Of a stretch of 64,000 nt of DNA, positions 33,816-44,696 are shown in pieces. A model generated the notes under the pieces. It searched no databases and had not been told where the DNA came from. It worked only from the letters and a program-made list of their open reading frames with translations. The position numbers and the translations under genes were made by a program. The stretch is from NCBI GenBank assembly GCA_963575645.1, contig OY754473.1:3658001-3722000 (forward strand), written 5' to 3'. Source of the stretch: Xanthostigma xanthostigma (Eukaryota > Arthropoda > Insecta > Raphidioptera > Raphidiidae). Position 1 is the first letter of the stretch. Each line of letters begins with the position of its first letter.

Positions 33816-34452
33816 GTATACACTGATTCCACGCGGGTAAAAGCTAGTAATACATAAAAATTAATACATAAAAATTAAGTATACGTCATATCAGGACTCC
33901 TTTCCGAAGGAACAAGCGCAGTTTTAAGGGGAGAGCGGGGAACACATTATCGAGAAGCGACGGGCAATCAAGAGACTAAACTCGAGCAATGAATAATATG
34001 AGTGGGAAATGAGAATCTCATACAAAGGGACGCGGTTTCAAGTCTTTGCATCGTCAAGAAGAAAACTTTGTAAATTTTCAATTTCCGTATTGTTTTCAAA
34101 GCGGTTTTGTTTCATTAATATGGATGAGCGAAGGTATATGATATCTGTTATAAGTGTCGCCAAGTCGTGGATTGCGTCTATTGCCGTCTTCGTCTTTCTC
34201 GCACTGATTCTCCGAGTTGTCTTCTTTCAACTTGTTGTGTCTGTCCGCAGGTGGAGATATTTTGTAAACAGGTACAGAGTCGGGGACAGGTGTTTGGTGG
34301 GACGCTGTTTTGTTACTGCTGATTTTTTTCAGTCGAGTTTGGAGCACAGAGATAAAAGTAACTAGAGTACGCTAGTGCTAATGCTTGCCGTAAGTCAGGG
34401 GTGTCAGACTGATTTTCCCAAAAGGCCGTTTACAAGCGGGCCAGACTCAAAA
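33816..34452. other. Unassigned; overlapping ORFs of doubtful status
   Basis: A plus ORF at 34009-34365 contains a hydrophobic segment (about 23 residues around SIAVFVFLALILRVVFF). A polar minus frame lies opposite at 34096-34347. Neither resembles a family I know, neither has clear splice or promoter signals, and one must be a shadow. I do not call a gene. Confidence 0.25.
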
Positions 34453-34788
34453 TTAAACACTAAAACACTTACTAAAAAAATATTTTTAACAAAAAAATTG
34501 AACCGACCTAAAAATATGCACTAAAAAGTAATAAAATAATTGCGTATTGAAATGAAAAATATTTAGACTACTTAAAATTCAAACAAATTATTACGATAAT
34601 ATCATGTACCTACTTACAAGTAGGTACATGATATTATCGTAATAATTTGATTGAATTTTAAGTATCTAGTCTAATATTTTTCATTTCAATACGCAATTAT
34701 TTTATTACTTTTTAGTGCATATTATTTTGAAGTACATATGTTCAATTTTTTTGTTAAAAATATTTTATTTTTCTCTTTTTAGTGTTAG
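34453..34788. mobile_element. Near-perfect palindrome with ~165-bp arms
   Basis: The arms meet at about 34617 (tacctacttacaagtaggta) and pair outward through gataatatcatgtacctact, gcgtattgaaatgaaaaata and atgcactaaaaagtaataaa to aacactaaaa / ttttagtgtta. The loop is almost absent. The right arm runs into family M at about 34745. Confidence 0.8.
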
Positions 34789-34995
34789 ATATTTGACGGA
34801 GAAATCGGTGAACATACATAAAAAAAACATTATGCGTGCCTTTGAAATTTGAGAGTTTCTCTCGATTTCTCCGGATTCCACCATCAGATCCTGACTTGGT
34901 TCCGATGGGATCACCTCGGAAGTGCACTCTTTCGAATAAAAAACGAATTTTGAAAATCGGTTCATAATTGACAGAGAAATCGGTGAACATACATA
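34745..34995. repeat. Family M repeat, copy 1
   Basis: Shares ttttatttttctctttttag, tctcgatttctccggattcc, accatcagatcctgacttgg and cactctttcgaataaaaaa with 55450-55700. The string agaaatcggtgaacatacat occurs twice within this copy. Class unknown. Confidence 0.65.
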
Positions 34996-36277
34996 AAAAT
35001 ATATATATATATATTAATTAAAATCTTTATTTAGTTTAAATCAGTTTTCACATAAAGGTAATAAAAAGGATAAATTATCCTGAGCTTGAGGATCCAGACA
35101 CCTAAGGTCTTTTGTTTTTGGTAAGCTCATTGATGTCACTGGGAAGAGTCTAGTATCATATATGCGATTTTGACATGTTAAAAATGTATTTGCCCCTATC
35201 TTTTAAATTACCGACATGTCAGCCCCATTTTTTTCGAGCATGCTCCAATATAACTATGTCTATTGAACTATATACCTAAATATAAACATAAACCTCGGTA
35301 TGCAAATATATTTTGTCGATTTTATTTTAATCGGAGCAACGCCACTGTCCAAACTTTATGATATGAATTTAAGATTAATTACTTAATTAATTTTCAATTA
35401 CGAAATTTGAATATGTCGACACAAAATGATAATCTGTCAATATAAGGTCTTATCATACAGAATGGTTGGAAACATGTCAATTGTTTTCTTAAGGCAAATC
35501 GATTCAGTATTTATTTTTACGTCACTCACGTTGGTTCTTTTGTCATTTTTTTTAAGTGAAACTTCTTTAGATAGATAGTTTATTCATCATAGCGTCAAAA
35601 CATAGTTCGAATATGATACATAAAATCGCGTCACTTTACGCGATATCAGAAATTTTATTTTCTTTATAATACTGCATCATTTTGAAGTTGGAATGGTCCC
35701 GTTGCTCAATTGGCTGGAATTTTTTTGTAGGACTCACTCTTTTCAAAAAGTTTTGTAACTTTTCATTTGAATGTTATCAATTTCTCTTGAAACAGTTAAA
35801 ATTTTAACGAGTTCCGTGAATATCGGTCAATATAATATTTAAGCTCACCGACTACCAAAGCTAAACGGGCATTTATCTAATTACTATTTAAAACAATGCT
35901 TAACAGTGACGTCACAGACATACAAAAAGATCAAGAGCTAGGCGTAAAGACTTTTTGATCAAATTTATAAGCGGTCCTATAAACCGAGAGCCACATTGTT
36001 TCTTTTCATCTTACGAAATCCAAGAAACATATCTTCATATACTATTAAAACTTGAATGAAGTTTAAAATCAGATTAGTCGCTGCGACCTACTCATTCCGC
36101 TCGCCAAGCGCGAGGACACTTCGAGCGATACAATAATATATACAGAAGGTTCCGAATTTTCTTGTCATTCGGCTGTGATCTGTCAAACGAAGAAAGGAGA
36201 ATTTCCGCTTTTTTTTGGCGCACTTTTCGAAAGTAAAACAAAACATAAAAAACAATATGACATACAATTAATTTGAG
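34996..36277. other. Unassigned; one family B end fragment
   Basis: (TA)n lies at about 34999-35015. About 35625-35727 matches the right end of family B (acgcgatatcagaaatttta, gttggaatggtcccgt). The rest is unrecognised. Confidence 0.4.
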
Positions 36278-36993
36278 TTTTTTTGCACAGTGAAAAGCAG
36301 CCTTTTGGGGGAGTTTTTTTTTAAAACAATTAAGGGGTCGTGTCGATGCGATGGCGTTTTTTTGCGCAGTGAAAAGGGGAGGACGTTTGGGGGGAGTTCT
36401 TTAAAAACAATTACGAGGTCGTGTCGCTGCGATGGCGTTTTTTTTTGTGCAGTGAAAAGAAGAAGCCTTTCGGGGGAGTTCTTTAAAAAACAATTACGGG
36501 GTCGTGTCGATGCGATGGCGTTCTTTTGCGCAGTGAAAAGGGGAATACGTTATAGGCGGGAGTTCTTTAAAAAACAATTACGGAGTCGTGTCGATGCGAT
36601 AGCGTTCATTTGCGCAGTGAAAAGGGGAAGACGTTAGGCGGGAGTTCTTTAAAAAACAATTACGGAGTCGTGTCGATGCGATGGCGTTTTTTTGCACAGT
36701 GAAAAGAGGAGGGCCTTTGAGGGAGTTCTTTAGAAAACAATTACGGGTTCGTGTCGATGCGACGGCGTTTTTTTGCGTAGTGAAAAGGGGACGGCGTTTG
36801 GGGGGAGTTCTTTAAAAAACAATTACGGGGTCGTGTCGATGCGATGACGTTTTTTTATTTTTTTACGCAGTGATAAGGAGGCGTTTGGTGGGATTTCTTT
36901 AAAAAACAATTACGGGATCGTGTCGGTGTGCTGGCGTTTTTTTGCGCAGTGAAAAGGGGAAGGCGTTTGGGGGATTTTCTTTAAAAAACAATT
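36278..36993 (+). repeat. Nine-unit ~82-bp minisatellite
   Basis: The anchor gtgaaaag (gtgataag in the eighth unit) occurs at 36290, 36369, 36452, 36533, 36617, 36699, 36780, 36870 and 36949, giving spacings of 79-90 bp. Each unit reads roughly ttttttgcgcagtgaaaagg, gggagttctttaaaaaacaa, ttacggggtcgtgtcgatgc. The 115-codon ORF across four units is repeat-derived, with frame breaks in the others. Confidence 0.92.
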
Positions 36994-37825
36994 GGCTTAA
37001 GAAGTTTCACTTCTAATGCGCGCGAGTTTCACGCACACTTGTTTTTTTAATTAGTCACAGCTGGCGCCTTAAAAAGGTGTCAATTTCCAGCGGGACACCT
37101 TGTATATGCAAATATTTTATGAGCGTTGAAATGTTATAGAAGTTAATCCGTTTAGACCAGAATGGAAAATGAAGCCAAGGTACAAAATAGGTAATCTCTT
37201 TACATGTATCACATTTGTAAACAATACTCTTGGAAATTTATATCGTTTCACAGTCGAGCAAAATATATATAAATAAGCTTATAATATTATATGAGCGTCG
37301 GCGTTTCGCGCGGTGTCGCGGTATAAACTGGTTTACTGGGGGCGGCGATCGGACTACAGGTCGGTCATAAAGTCGTTGAATCAATGTGCAATCGTTCCGG
37401 GGCTCCGGGCGCTTTTCTTTAACTAGATCTATTTAGAAATGGACAGCTAGTTGCATCTATAGACACGCGGCAGTGTCAAGCCAAGTTCAACAAAGCAAAA
37501 GGTAGCAACAGCCGTGTGTTATCTTAAACGAACCATTTGGAGCCACTTTTGACCCCTTAATAACTCAAAATCTATTTAACATAAACACTTGAAATTTAGT
37601 ATATTTATTAAGACTCCTTAGATTAACAAGTACCCCAAATTTCATAAATACAGCTCAAAAGGTTATTGAGATATTCACGTCTAAAAATCGGCATTTCTAT
37701 CACTGACTCTGACTGACTGACTGACTCACTGACATATAGATCAAAAACATAACCCACTTCCAAGTGAGCTAGAATGTTGAAATTTGGCGTCCAGCTAGGT
37801 AATTAGTCAGTAATTAATCAGCTAG
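36994..37825. other. Unassigned; short tandem of actg
   Basis: A short tgactgactgactgact run lies at about 37708-37728. About 37540-37790 reads like an interspersed repeat (ccccttaataactcaaaatc, gtgagctagaatgttgaaat), but there is no second copy in the window. Confidence 0.35.
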
Positions 37826-37978
37826 GACATTTCTGGGGGTGGGTGGGGGCTTTTAAAACAAAAAAAATCAATATTTGTCTTAAGTTTTAATATCACACAA
37901 GAATACCTACTCACAAAATATTAATTCCCAAACCAATTTTTTTTCAAGAAGTAATATTATTTTCAGTTTTATTTTTTA

Positions 37979-39322
37979 CTAGCGGTCCCGTCCGGTTTCA
38001 CCCGGTTGTAAAAGAACGAATGGGGAAGAGAGGAACATGAGTACACACATTCATCTTAGTTTACCGAGATGAATGTTGTGTCCAAATTTCATGATGATCG
38101 GAGTTACCGTTCAAAAGTTTTCGTCGATAAAAAGCAGTATGTAAACTTTTTTAACTTCCCGCTTTAAAAAAAAAAAAAAATTTTTTTTTCAAAAATCGGG
38201 AAGTTATTGTTTTCACCCCGATTTTCGAAAATCAAGTTTTCACCAGATCTCGACGTTTTGAGGTCCTAGGAAGCTATTGAAACTATTTTGGCGATGATGT
38301 CCGTAGGGCTTGGTGTGTGTGTGTGTATGTATGTAAACCCTTTATATCTTTTGAATGGAGTGTCCGACTGAAACGCGGTTTTGCGGCATCTGACGTGATC
38401 TTGGTGAACTTAGACTTCCTGAAAATTTGAAACGATTCGGCCAAAAAATTTGGAGAAATCTTAAAAAAAGAAGTTTCAAAAATTTTTAAAAATTTGTTTT
38501 TGTAAAATATTTTCTAAACTACTAAACCGATTAATTCCAAAATCTAATCAGCTCTTCTACTTAACAAACTACGTCGATTTCCGCATCAAAATCGATTCAT
38601 TTGTTCACGAGATACCGTGAACGAAAAAATCGTAAAAAAGCGTTTTTTTAAAATGACTCTTAAAATTGTTATCAGATCGATTTTTTTGTAATAAATTACT
38701 TTATTAGGCTAAAAAAACTGCGTCGATCGCCGCAAACCAGATCAAAATTGGTTCATTTGTTCATGAGATAACGTGAACAAAAAATTAGGAAAAATGTTAT
38801 TTTTTATAATTACTCGTAAAATTCTTATCAAATCGATTTTTTTGTAATAATTTACTTTCTTAGGTTTAAAGAACTGCGTCGATCGCCGCAAACCGCATCA
38901 AAATCGGCTCCTTTGTTCACGAGATACCGTGAACGAAAAATTTGTAAAAAAATGTTTTTTTTACATTGCTCATAAAATTCCTATGAGATCGGTTTTTCTG
39001 TAATAAATTACTTTTTTTATGTTAAAAAATTGCGTCGACTACCGCAAATCGCATCAAAATCGGTTCATTTGTTCATGAGATATCGTGAACGAAAATTTCG
39101 TAACAAAGTGTTTTTTTTTGAGCTCGAAGAGCAAAAAAATAAACTTCTTGCTATATTTTATATATTTTTGAGCGTTTTGAACTCTAAAATAGCGGGAAGT
39201 TACAGGGATGGCCTGCAAGGTCAAACTTCTTTTCAATTTTTTTTCAATTTGAACCAGTAGTTCCTGAGATTAGCGCGTTCAAACAAACAAACAAACTCTT
39301 TAGCTTTATATATTAGTATAGA
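37979..39322 (-). mobile_element. Lep1-like Helitron, copy 2, carrying a foldback arm
   Basis: On minus it starts tctatactaatatataaagc at 39322 and ends ggtttcaccggacgggaccg-CTAG. The insertion lies between host A and T, as expected for Helitrons. The interior is interrupted by 38152-39243, and part of the Helitron body seen in copy 3 is missing at that point. Confidence 0.75.
38152..39243 (+). mobile_element. Single foldback arm inside the Helitron
   Basis: Same orientation as 28629-29746: terminal hairpin taacttcccgctttaaaa / caaaaatcgggaagtta, TG repeat, four ~153-bp units and the gggatggcctgcaaggtcaa end. It lacks the opposite arm. Confidence 0.8.
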
Positions 39323-39395
39323 TATAGATTATTATGATCCTGGGGGGTAATTATCCCCTTTACCTCCCCCATCTATGACCTTGCCACAAGTAGGG

Positions 39396-39757
39396 GATGT
39401 ATTTTAAATTCTCCACTTGAATTGATGGAATAAAGACAATTCAATCAAATATCAGTTTTTTCCATTTGCCTAATACGAAAAAACGTACATAAATAACAAA
39501 GAGAAAAAATGTCAGAAGACTTATGACTCATCTGTAAATGAGCGGCAGTGTTTCATGTCGTACAATTCATAAAAGTTTCTTTACACCGTGCTGTGCTGCG
39601 TCTAAAAAATAACCCAGACAACTATTACCTACTTCAATTTATCTCTGATAATGCATTTTGATAAAGTCTGTCAGAATAAACGACAGGGTTTGCCAAGCTC
39701 CGCTTTTACTCAAAATCGTTTTCATTAACGGACGAGACAAAAGAAAATGTAATAATA
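39396..39757. other. Unassigned intron sequence
   Basis: Nothing recognised. Confidence 0.4.
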
Positions 39758-40286
39758 CAGTGTAAACTCAATTTAACGTCACTCTATATTATAACGACAA
39801 ACTCCTTAGAACGTCGAAATTACTTAACTCTAGTTGGTTTACCTTGTTGCTCATACAATGATACCACTCTAAATAACGACAGCATACGTCATCATTAAGC
39901 AATAAACAGTACTTGTTTGTTATTGTGTTGCTTTGTTGTCGGCATCATGCGTACCGAAGATTCTAAGAAATTCGTTCTTTTGTTGGTTGGGATTAACTTT
40001 CATATGTTTAGCTCGGCTGCTTATCGATAAGTTATCATATTCTTAGTTGCCCACAAACTTGCAAACTGTGAACATGGCGAGTAAAAGAAAATCTTTGTGT
40101 ATTGACGAAAAAGTTTTATTAATACGCGGAAGAAAAGATAAGTGATTTTGGAAGACGTTTTGGAGTAAATACATATTACAGTAAAAAAATATTAATGGAT
40201 TATTTCTTCTCTCCGTTTAACGACAACTCTCAATAACGCCACAAAGTGCACAGTCACTTGAATGCCGCTATATAGAGTTTACACTG
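39758..40286 (+). mobile_element. pogo/Tigger-like MITE
   Basis: The 529-bp element has ends cagtgtaaactcaatttaac / gccgctatatagagtttacactg, TA duplications at 39756-39757 and 40287-40288, and a remnant of a CENP-B-type DNA-binding domain (see 40074-40210). It is too short for a transposase. Confidence 0.82.
40074..40210 (+). pseudogene. Broken N-terminal HTH of a pogo-type transposase
   Basis: From the ATG at 40074 the frame encodes MASKRKSLCIDEKVLLIRG and reaches TGA at 40143. In the next frame, just before that stop, the DNA encodes EEKISDFGRRFGVNT, the second half of the same helix-turn-helix. Pogo/Tigger and CENP-B proteins begin with this K-R-K-x-L-T-x-x-x-K ... I-x-x-x-x-x-x-F-G-V-x-x-x-T pattern. 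A small indel therefore separates two halves of one domain, and the catalytic region is deleted. It cannot encode an active enzyme. Confidence 0.75.
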
Positions 40287-40326
40287 TATTTTCTCACAAA
40301 AAATAATTGATTACGCACTAGACACA

Positions 40327-40686
40327 TCTATACTAATATATAAAGCTGAAGAGTTTGTTCGTTTGTTTGGTTGAGCGCGCTAATCTCAGGAACTACTGGT
40401 TCGAATTGAAAAAAAAAAATTTTTTGCTGGATAGCCCATTTATCGAGGAAGGCTATAGGCTATATAATATCATGCTACGACCAATAGGAGCGGAGCATCA
40501 ATGAAAAATGTTGTAAAATGTATCTCAAAATTTGTCCGTCCGACTAAAACTTTGAACGGTAACTCCGATCATCATGAAATTTGGACACAACATTCATCTC
40601 GGTAAACTAAGATGAATGTGCGTACTCAATGCCCTTCCCCCCCATTCGTTCTTCTGCACCCGGGTGAAACCGGGCGGGACCGCTAG
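40327..40686 (+). mobile_element. Lep1-like Helitron, copy 3 (compact)
   Basis: Begins tctatactaatatataaagc and ends gaaaccgggcgggaccgCTAG before T; the preceding base is A. It is 360 bp and non-coding. This is the shortest and most regular copy in the window, lying 40 bp from the pogo-like element. Confidence 0.85.
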
Positions 40687-41163
40687 TAACATATAGCTCC
40701 GATGCTAAATGCGTCTTTTCACGACTATATATATAAAGTATTTTATATCTGTTGTGTCGCAGCGCAATTTGCGAATCATTTTGCTATCAGATTTTCGGTT
40801 GCAGCGCAAAACACAAAAGAGAAGTGTGTCTACTGTTTTATCGTATGAATGTTTACACATCCCTCGAGTGTGCCTGACTGTTTTTTGGGCCAGTCCTGGT
40901 TATTCTGCAAAGTTGAACTTTCGTAAAAAAAACTTGCGTTAATATAAACGGCGATGTTGAAAGCATTGGACAAGTCAAGGTCTAGACACGTAACGAATAT
41001 TCGCATATTTTTTGACAAAAAATTCATTCAAATATTTTGCGAATGAGAATATTTTTTTTAATGTGAAAATAATATTAAATAAGACAAAAAACATTAATTT
41101 CATAGCATTTCTAGAGAAAAGTCTTTTTACTCCTTTTTTAAAAAATAACTATAATTTTATCAT
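40687..41163. other. Unassigned intron sequence
   Basis: Nothing recognised. ORFs at 40709-40942 and 41012-41197 have no family features. Confidence 0.4.
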
Positions 41164-42075
41164 CCCAACCCACAAGTGGGGAATGGTACTAGTTTAGGTC
41201 AAAAATACTTTTCAAAAATTTTACAATATCTTTCCGTTTTGAGGTCCTCCAAATCCAAAAAACATATTTTTGAAAAAACTCTGTGCGTCTGTTAGTCGGT
41301 TAGTCTGTGAACACGATACAGGTCAAACGGATGAGCGGATTGAAACCAAATTTTGGGAGGATGTTTGGTATGCAAATATGAAGAGCCTTATTGTTTTTGG
41401 GGAAAATCGGCGCAAGCACAGAAGATATATATGCTAAAAAGGTGTTTTTTATATAATAATGGTATACTTTTCATAACGGTTTATTATTCTATTTATTTTT
41501 CAAGAAAGTTTCGTCAAATATTTTTTTTCTAAACTTTATAGTTTCGGAAATATTTTGAAAATGATAAAAAACCAGCCGCTCTTTTCTTTTATGGCTCTGT
41601 CAGAAATAAACTAGTTCGGCATGCTTTGATTAATCTTTACATGACGTGGAACATATTATGTAGGTAACTACGGCAACGAGTAGCAAATATCATAATACTA
41701 GCCATTACATATTAGACATCGTGTCCATCGATAATAATTAATAAGAAAAAATTCGCAGGTTTGTGGACAAAAGTTATATTTATAAATGTACGACGTTTCG
41801 TCTATAAATTTAGACTTTTTCAAGTACTTGAAAAAGTCTAAATTTATAAATTAGACTTCTTCAAGTACTTGAAAAAGTCTAAATTTATAGACGAAACGTC
41901 GTACATTTATAAATATAACTTTTGTCCACTGTAAACCTGCGAATTTTTTCTTATTAACTAGCCATTACCCGCGTCACCTCACGCGATATCATAAATTTTA
42001 TTTTCTTTATTATAATCAAATGTCAACATTTTTGAAGTTGGAACGGTCCCGTCGCCCAATTGGCAGAATTTTTTT
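41164..42075 (+). mobile_element. Dispersed repeat family B with a palindromic insertion
   Basis: Complete at the left (cccaacccacaagtggggaa) and right (cggtcccgtcgcccaattgg). The block ctagccattac is duplicated on either side of 41709-41957, which is absent from the other copies. Confidence 0.75.
41709..41957. mobile_element. Palindromic MITE (family R) inside family B
   Basis: Arms about 41734-41837 and 41850-41957 pair through gcaggtttgtggacaaaagt, tgtacgacgtttcgtctata and aaatttagactttttcaagt. It is flanked by ctagccattac at 41698-41708 and 41958-41968. One arm recurs at 62188-62310. No ORF. Confidence 0.75.
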
Positions 42076-42891
42076 TATAATTGAATCGATGAATTCTAAA
42101 ACCCCACATGTTACATTTTTTTCAGAATTGAGTTAGTACCGGTATTATAATAATTTCAAAATGCAGTTTAAAAGATATTTACCTACGAAAATATACGAAA
42201 ACTGAATATCCCGTATCTCCGAAATTACTGAATCTAAAATTTTGGAAAAAATAGGATAAATGGGGCCTCACTCATATTTTCCAGGAAAACCTAAACGAAA
42301 ATCCCAAGTCTTAAAATTCTCACGAAAAACGGAATGGTACGGACCCCCTCTTTTAAAACTACTCGAATTTTTATTAAAACGAACCATGTGCTTTTTTTAC
42401 GAAAACAACTCCGACAACATTAACATTTCATAGATCAACATTATTAATGAGCTTACGGATTACACTAATCCACGATTAATTTGTTTCAGAGAAATCTAGA
42501 AAGGGTTTGATGAAAATTCCGATTTTCTCGGAAACGGTTTTAACAGCAAATGCGAGTCGGCACTGTGTCACTGTGGCAATTTGCACAGCTTTTCAAAGGC
42601 GTTCCGAATGTATTTCAAACGCTGAAGAAGCAACTCCCAGCGGGTAGTCGCGGTAAACAGTTTAGAAGAATACGATTTGAAATTTCAAATATCCGAACCG
42701 TTGAAATCTTTCACAAAACTTTGTTGCCAAACTACACGATAGAAGATATGTATCAGCCGTCACAAAACAAAACCACTTAGGTAACATTTTAGGTATTTTT
42801 TTTATCTTTAAATTTACTACTTATATTATTTTTAGTTTCGTACCTCAAAGAATATCTACTATTATTATAAAGAGGTAAAGTTTGCAATAGT
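42076..42891. other. Unassigned intron sequence
   Basis: A 76-codon plus ORF at 42550-42780 is unrecognised. Otherwise there are no signals. Confidence 0.35.
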
Positions 42892-43102
42892 GATGTGTCC
42901 ACATGACTCTTTATTGGGAGCTGGCTCCGTGCGCTCCGCTCACTAAAAAGAGTCGCTCAGAGCGAGTCGTTCAAAGGAGCGACACTAGACAGTACGCACT
43001 ACACAAGAGTGCAGACTGCAGAGGTGTGTCATCATACATGTTCAGGAGTTACTTAGCATTGCACAGCACAATACACACTCAGCTTTGAGCTCATTTTAAT
43101 AG
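42892..43102 (+). mobile_element. hAT-type family A fragment
   Basis: Begins tagtgatgtgtccacatgac like 1740 and continues to gagctcattttaatagat, where it runs into family L. Confidence 0.7.
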
Positions 43103-43587
43103 ATAGATTTTAATAGATAATATTCTTTTGCAAAATGAATGTGTATACTACCGAAGAAAATATTCAAATGATTACAACATAACCGGACTTTTTTATTAAT
43201 GGGACATTAAATTCCCAAAAATACTTAATAATGGTGCGAGATCAAATATCTCCGCCTATTCGTGTTGAACCTAAAGACATTGGGTCACTGATTTACCAAC
43301 GCGTATACGTCATACCAGTCAGACAATTTTTGAATGAAATGTTTCCAAACAGATGTAGTTGTTTTTTCTGTTTTATTGTTTGTACAAAAAAATTAAAATA
43401 ATGATTTATAAGAGCTTTTTATTATTAAAAAAACCAAGTACTTAAAATAAAAATAAATCAAAATAAAATATAAATCCCACGATAATTCAATAGAAATAAC
43501 AATTAATGCAGTCATGGCTAACTCTGATCCAAGTATTTTTCCCAATGCTAATTTCCCTATGTGCACCTTACGCGTTTACATACTGTA
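43103..43587 (+). mobile_element. Tc1/mariner-like MITE family L, left-truncated copy
   Basis: Starts internally at agataatattcttttgcaaa and runs to the right terminus ccttacgcgtttacatactg. It includes the relic resembling VRQFLNEMFPNRC. The left terminus was lost at the junction with the family A fragment. Confidence 0.72.
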
Positions 43588-44005
43588 TATATAAATCAAT
43601 TACCGTGCGTTAGTCTCGAAAAATCTCAAAAATGATTCGACCGATTTAAACATTTTTTTATTGTGTTCGTAATTGTCAGGAGAAGGTTTGTATGAAAGCA
43701 AAATTCGATAATGTGGATGTTTTTGCTTGTTTGCAAATTTCTGACTCTAACTTTAAATAAACGTTTTCTATATGAAAATAGTATAAACATATTTAAATTT
43801 ACAAAAATTCTTGTAGATCTAATTTTATTTTGGCAAAACTGTACTTTACAAAGTACTAATTACCTAGACCCGGTCATTAATTTTTTGAATGATAAGGCAA
43901 ATTGACCTGTAAATTACCTTTTCTGAGAAATTTATCGAAAAATCAGGTAAGCGGATTGGATTTATATTATAGGTACCTACTTTCTTTCAAAATTTTCATT
44001 ACAGT
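43588..44005. other. Unassigned upstream region of the nested ORF
   Basis: About 43600-43640 (cgtgcgttagtctcgaaaaa, gattcgaccgatttaaacat) reads like repeat tail sequence. No promoter is recognised. Confidence 0.35.
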
Positions 44006-44036
44006 TGTGAATTTCGTGCTGTGAACATCGTTTTGG
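44006..44036 (+). other. Possible non-coding 5' exon of the nested ORF
   Basis: The 31-bp stretch is preceded by an acceptor-like tttcattacag and followed by gtaagtgg, a strong donor match. It would make a tiny 5'-UTR exon of the ORF at 44697. There is no supporting transcript, and short matches like this arise by chance. Confidence 0.2.
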
Positions 44037-44099
44037 TAAGTGGATTAGAATATAATTTCTATTATTTTCTTTGATCTATAAGCCAAATTATTCGTTTCA

Positions 44100-44606
44100 T
44101 TTGTGATTTTCATACTGTGAATTTCGCTGTTAGTTAATTGTGATAAAATAGCCTTTGTGCGTGTCGCTAATTGACAGGTTTATACTTATTTGTGATAAAA
44201 TTGTGATCGTGTGTGTTTTTTTATAATTCACGGGTTTTCTTATTTGTGATAAAATAGTGAATGCGTCTGTGTTACTTTTTAATTGACTTACTTGTGTTAA
44301 TATAGTGATTGTGTGCTTTTCAAACTAACAGGTTTACTCGTTTGTGACAAAATAGTGATTGTGCGTGCTTCTTATTTGTGATAAAATAGTGATTGTGCCT
44401 GTTTCTTATTTGTGATAAAATAGTGATTGTGCGTTTTTCTTATTTGTGAAAAAATAGTGATTGTGCGTGTTTTTTATTTGTGATAAAATAGTGATTGTGC
44501 GTGTTTCTTATTTGTGATAAAATTGTGATTGTGCGTGTTTCTTATTTGTGATAAAATAGTGATTGTGCGTGTTTCTTATTTGTGATAAAATAGTGATTGT
44601 GTGTTT
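44100..44606 (+). repeat. 34-bp tandem monomers upstream of the nested ORF
   Basis: Eight well-aligned units of 34 bp, each centred on gataaaatagtgattgtgcg, lie at 44339-44606. Further upstream (44100-44339) are three or four looser units about 40-58 bp apart that add ttaattgacaggttt between the cores. The array ends 90 bp before the ATG. No ATG interrupts the consensus, so it could serve as a promoter/5'UTR array like the monomers of some LINEs, or be a simple satellite. Confidence 0.85.
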
Positions 44607-44696
44607 CATTAAATTTGCTCACTGTGTTAATATCTAGTGTCTGTGCGTGTTTTTCATTTGTGTTCGATTGTAGTGTTTTATTTTTTGAATTTAAAA

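Larger units (their letters stand above)
37826..39395. mobile_element. Family G TIR element, copy 2 (outer level of a three-level nest)
   Basis: The left part (gggggtgggtgggggcttttaa, ttaatatcacacaagaatac) and the right part (ggggggtaattatccccttt, acctcccccatctatgacct) correspond to 13608-14431. Between them lies the Helitron at 37979-39322, inserted after a37978 and before t39323. The terminal 14-mer is decayed. Confidence 0.6.

Noticed and set aside
34009..34365. 118-codon ORF with a hydrophobic segment, and the opposing polar minus frame
   Set aside because: No family resemblance, no splice or polyA evidence, and the two frames shadow each other. Kept as unassigned sequence.
36290..36637. 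115-codon repetitive ORF
   Set aside because: Covers four minisatellite units only; the remaining units break the frame by length differences, so there is no sign of selection on a protein.
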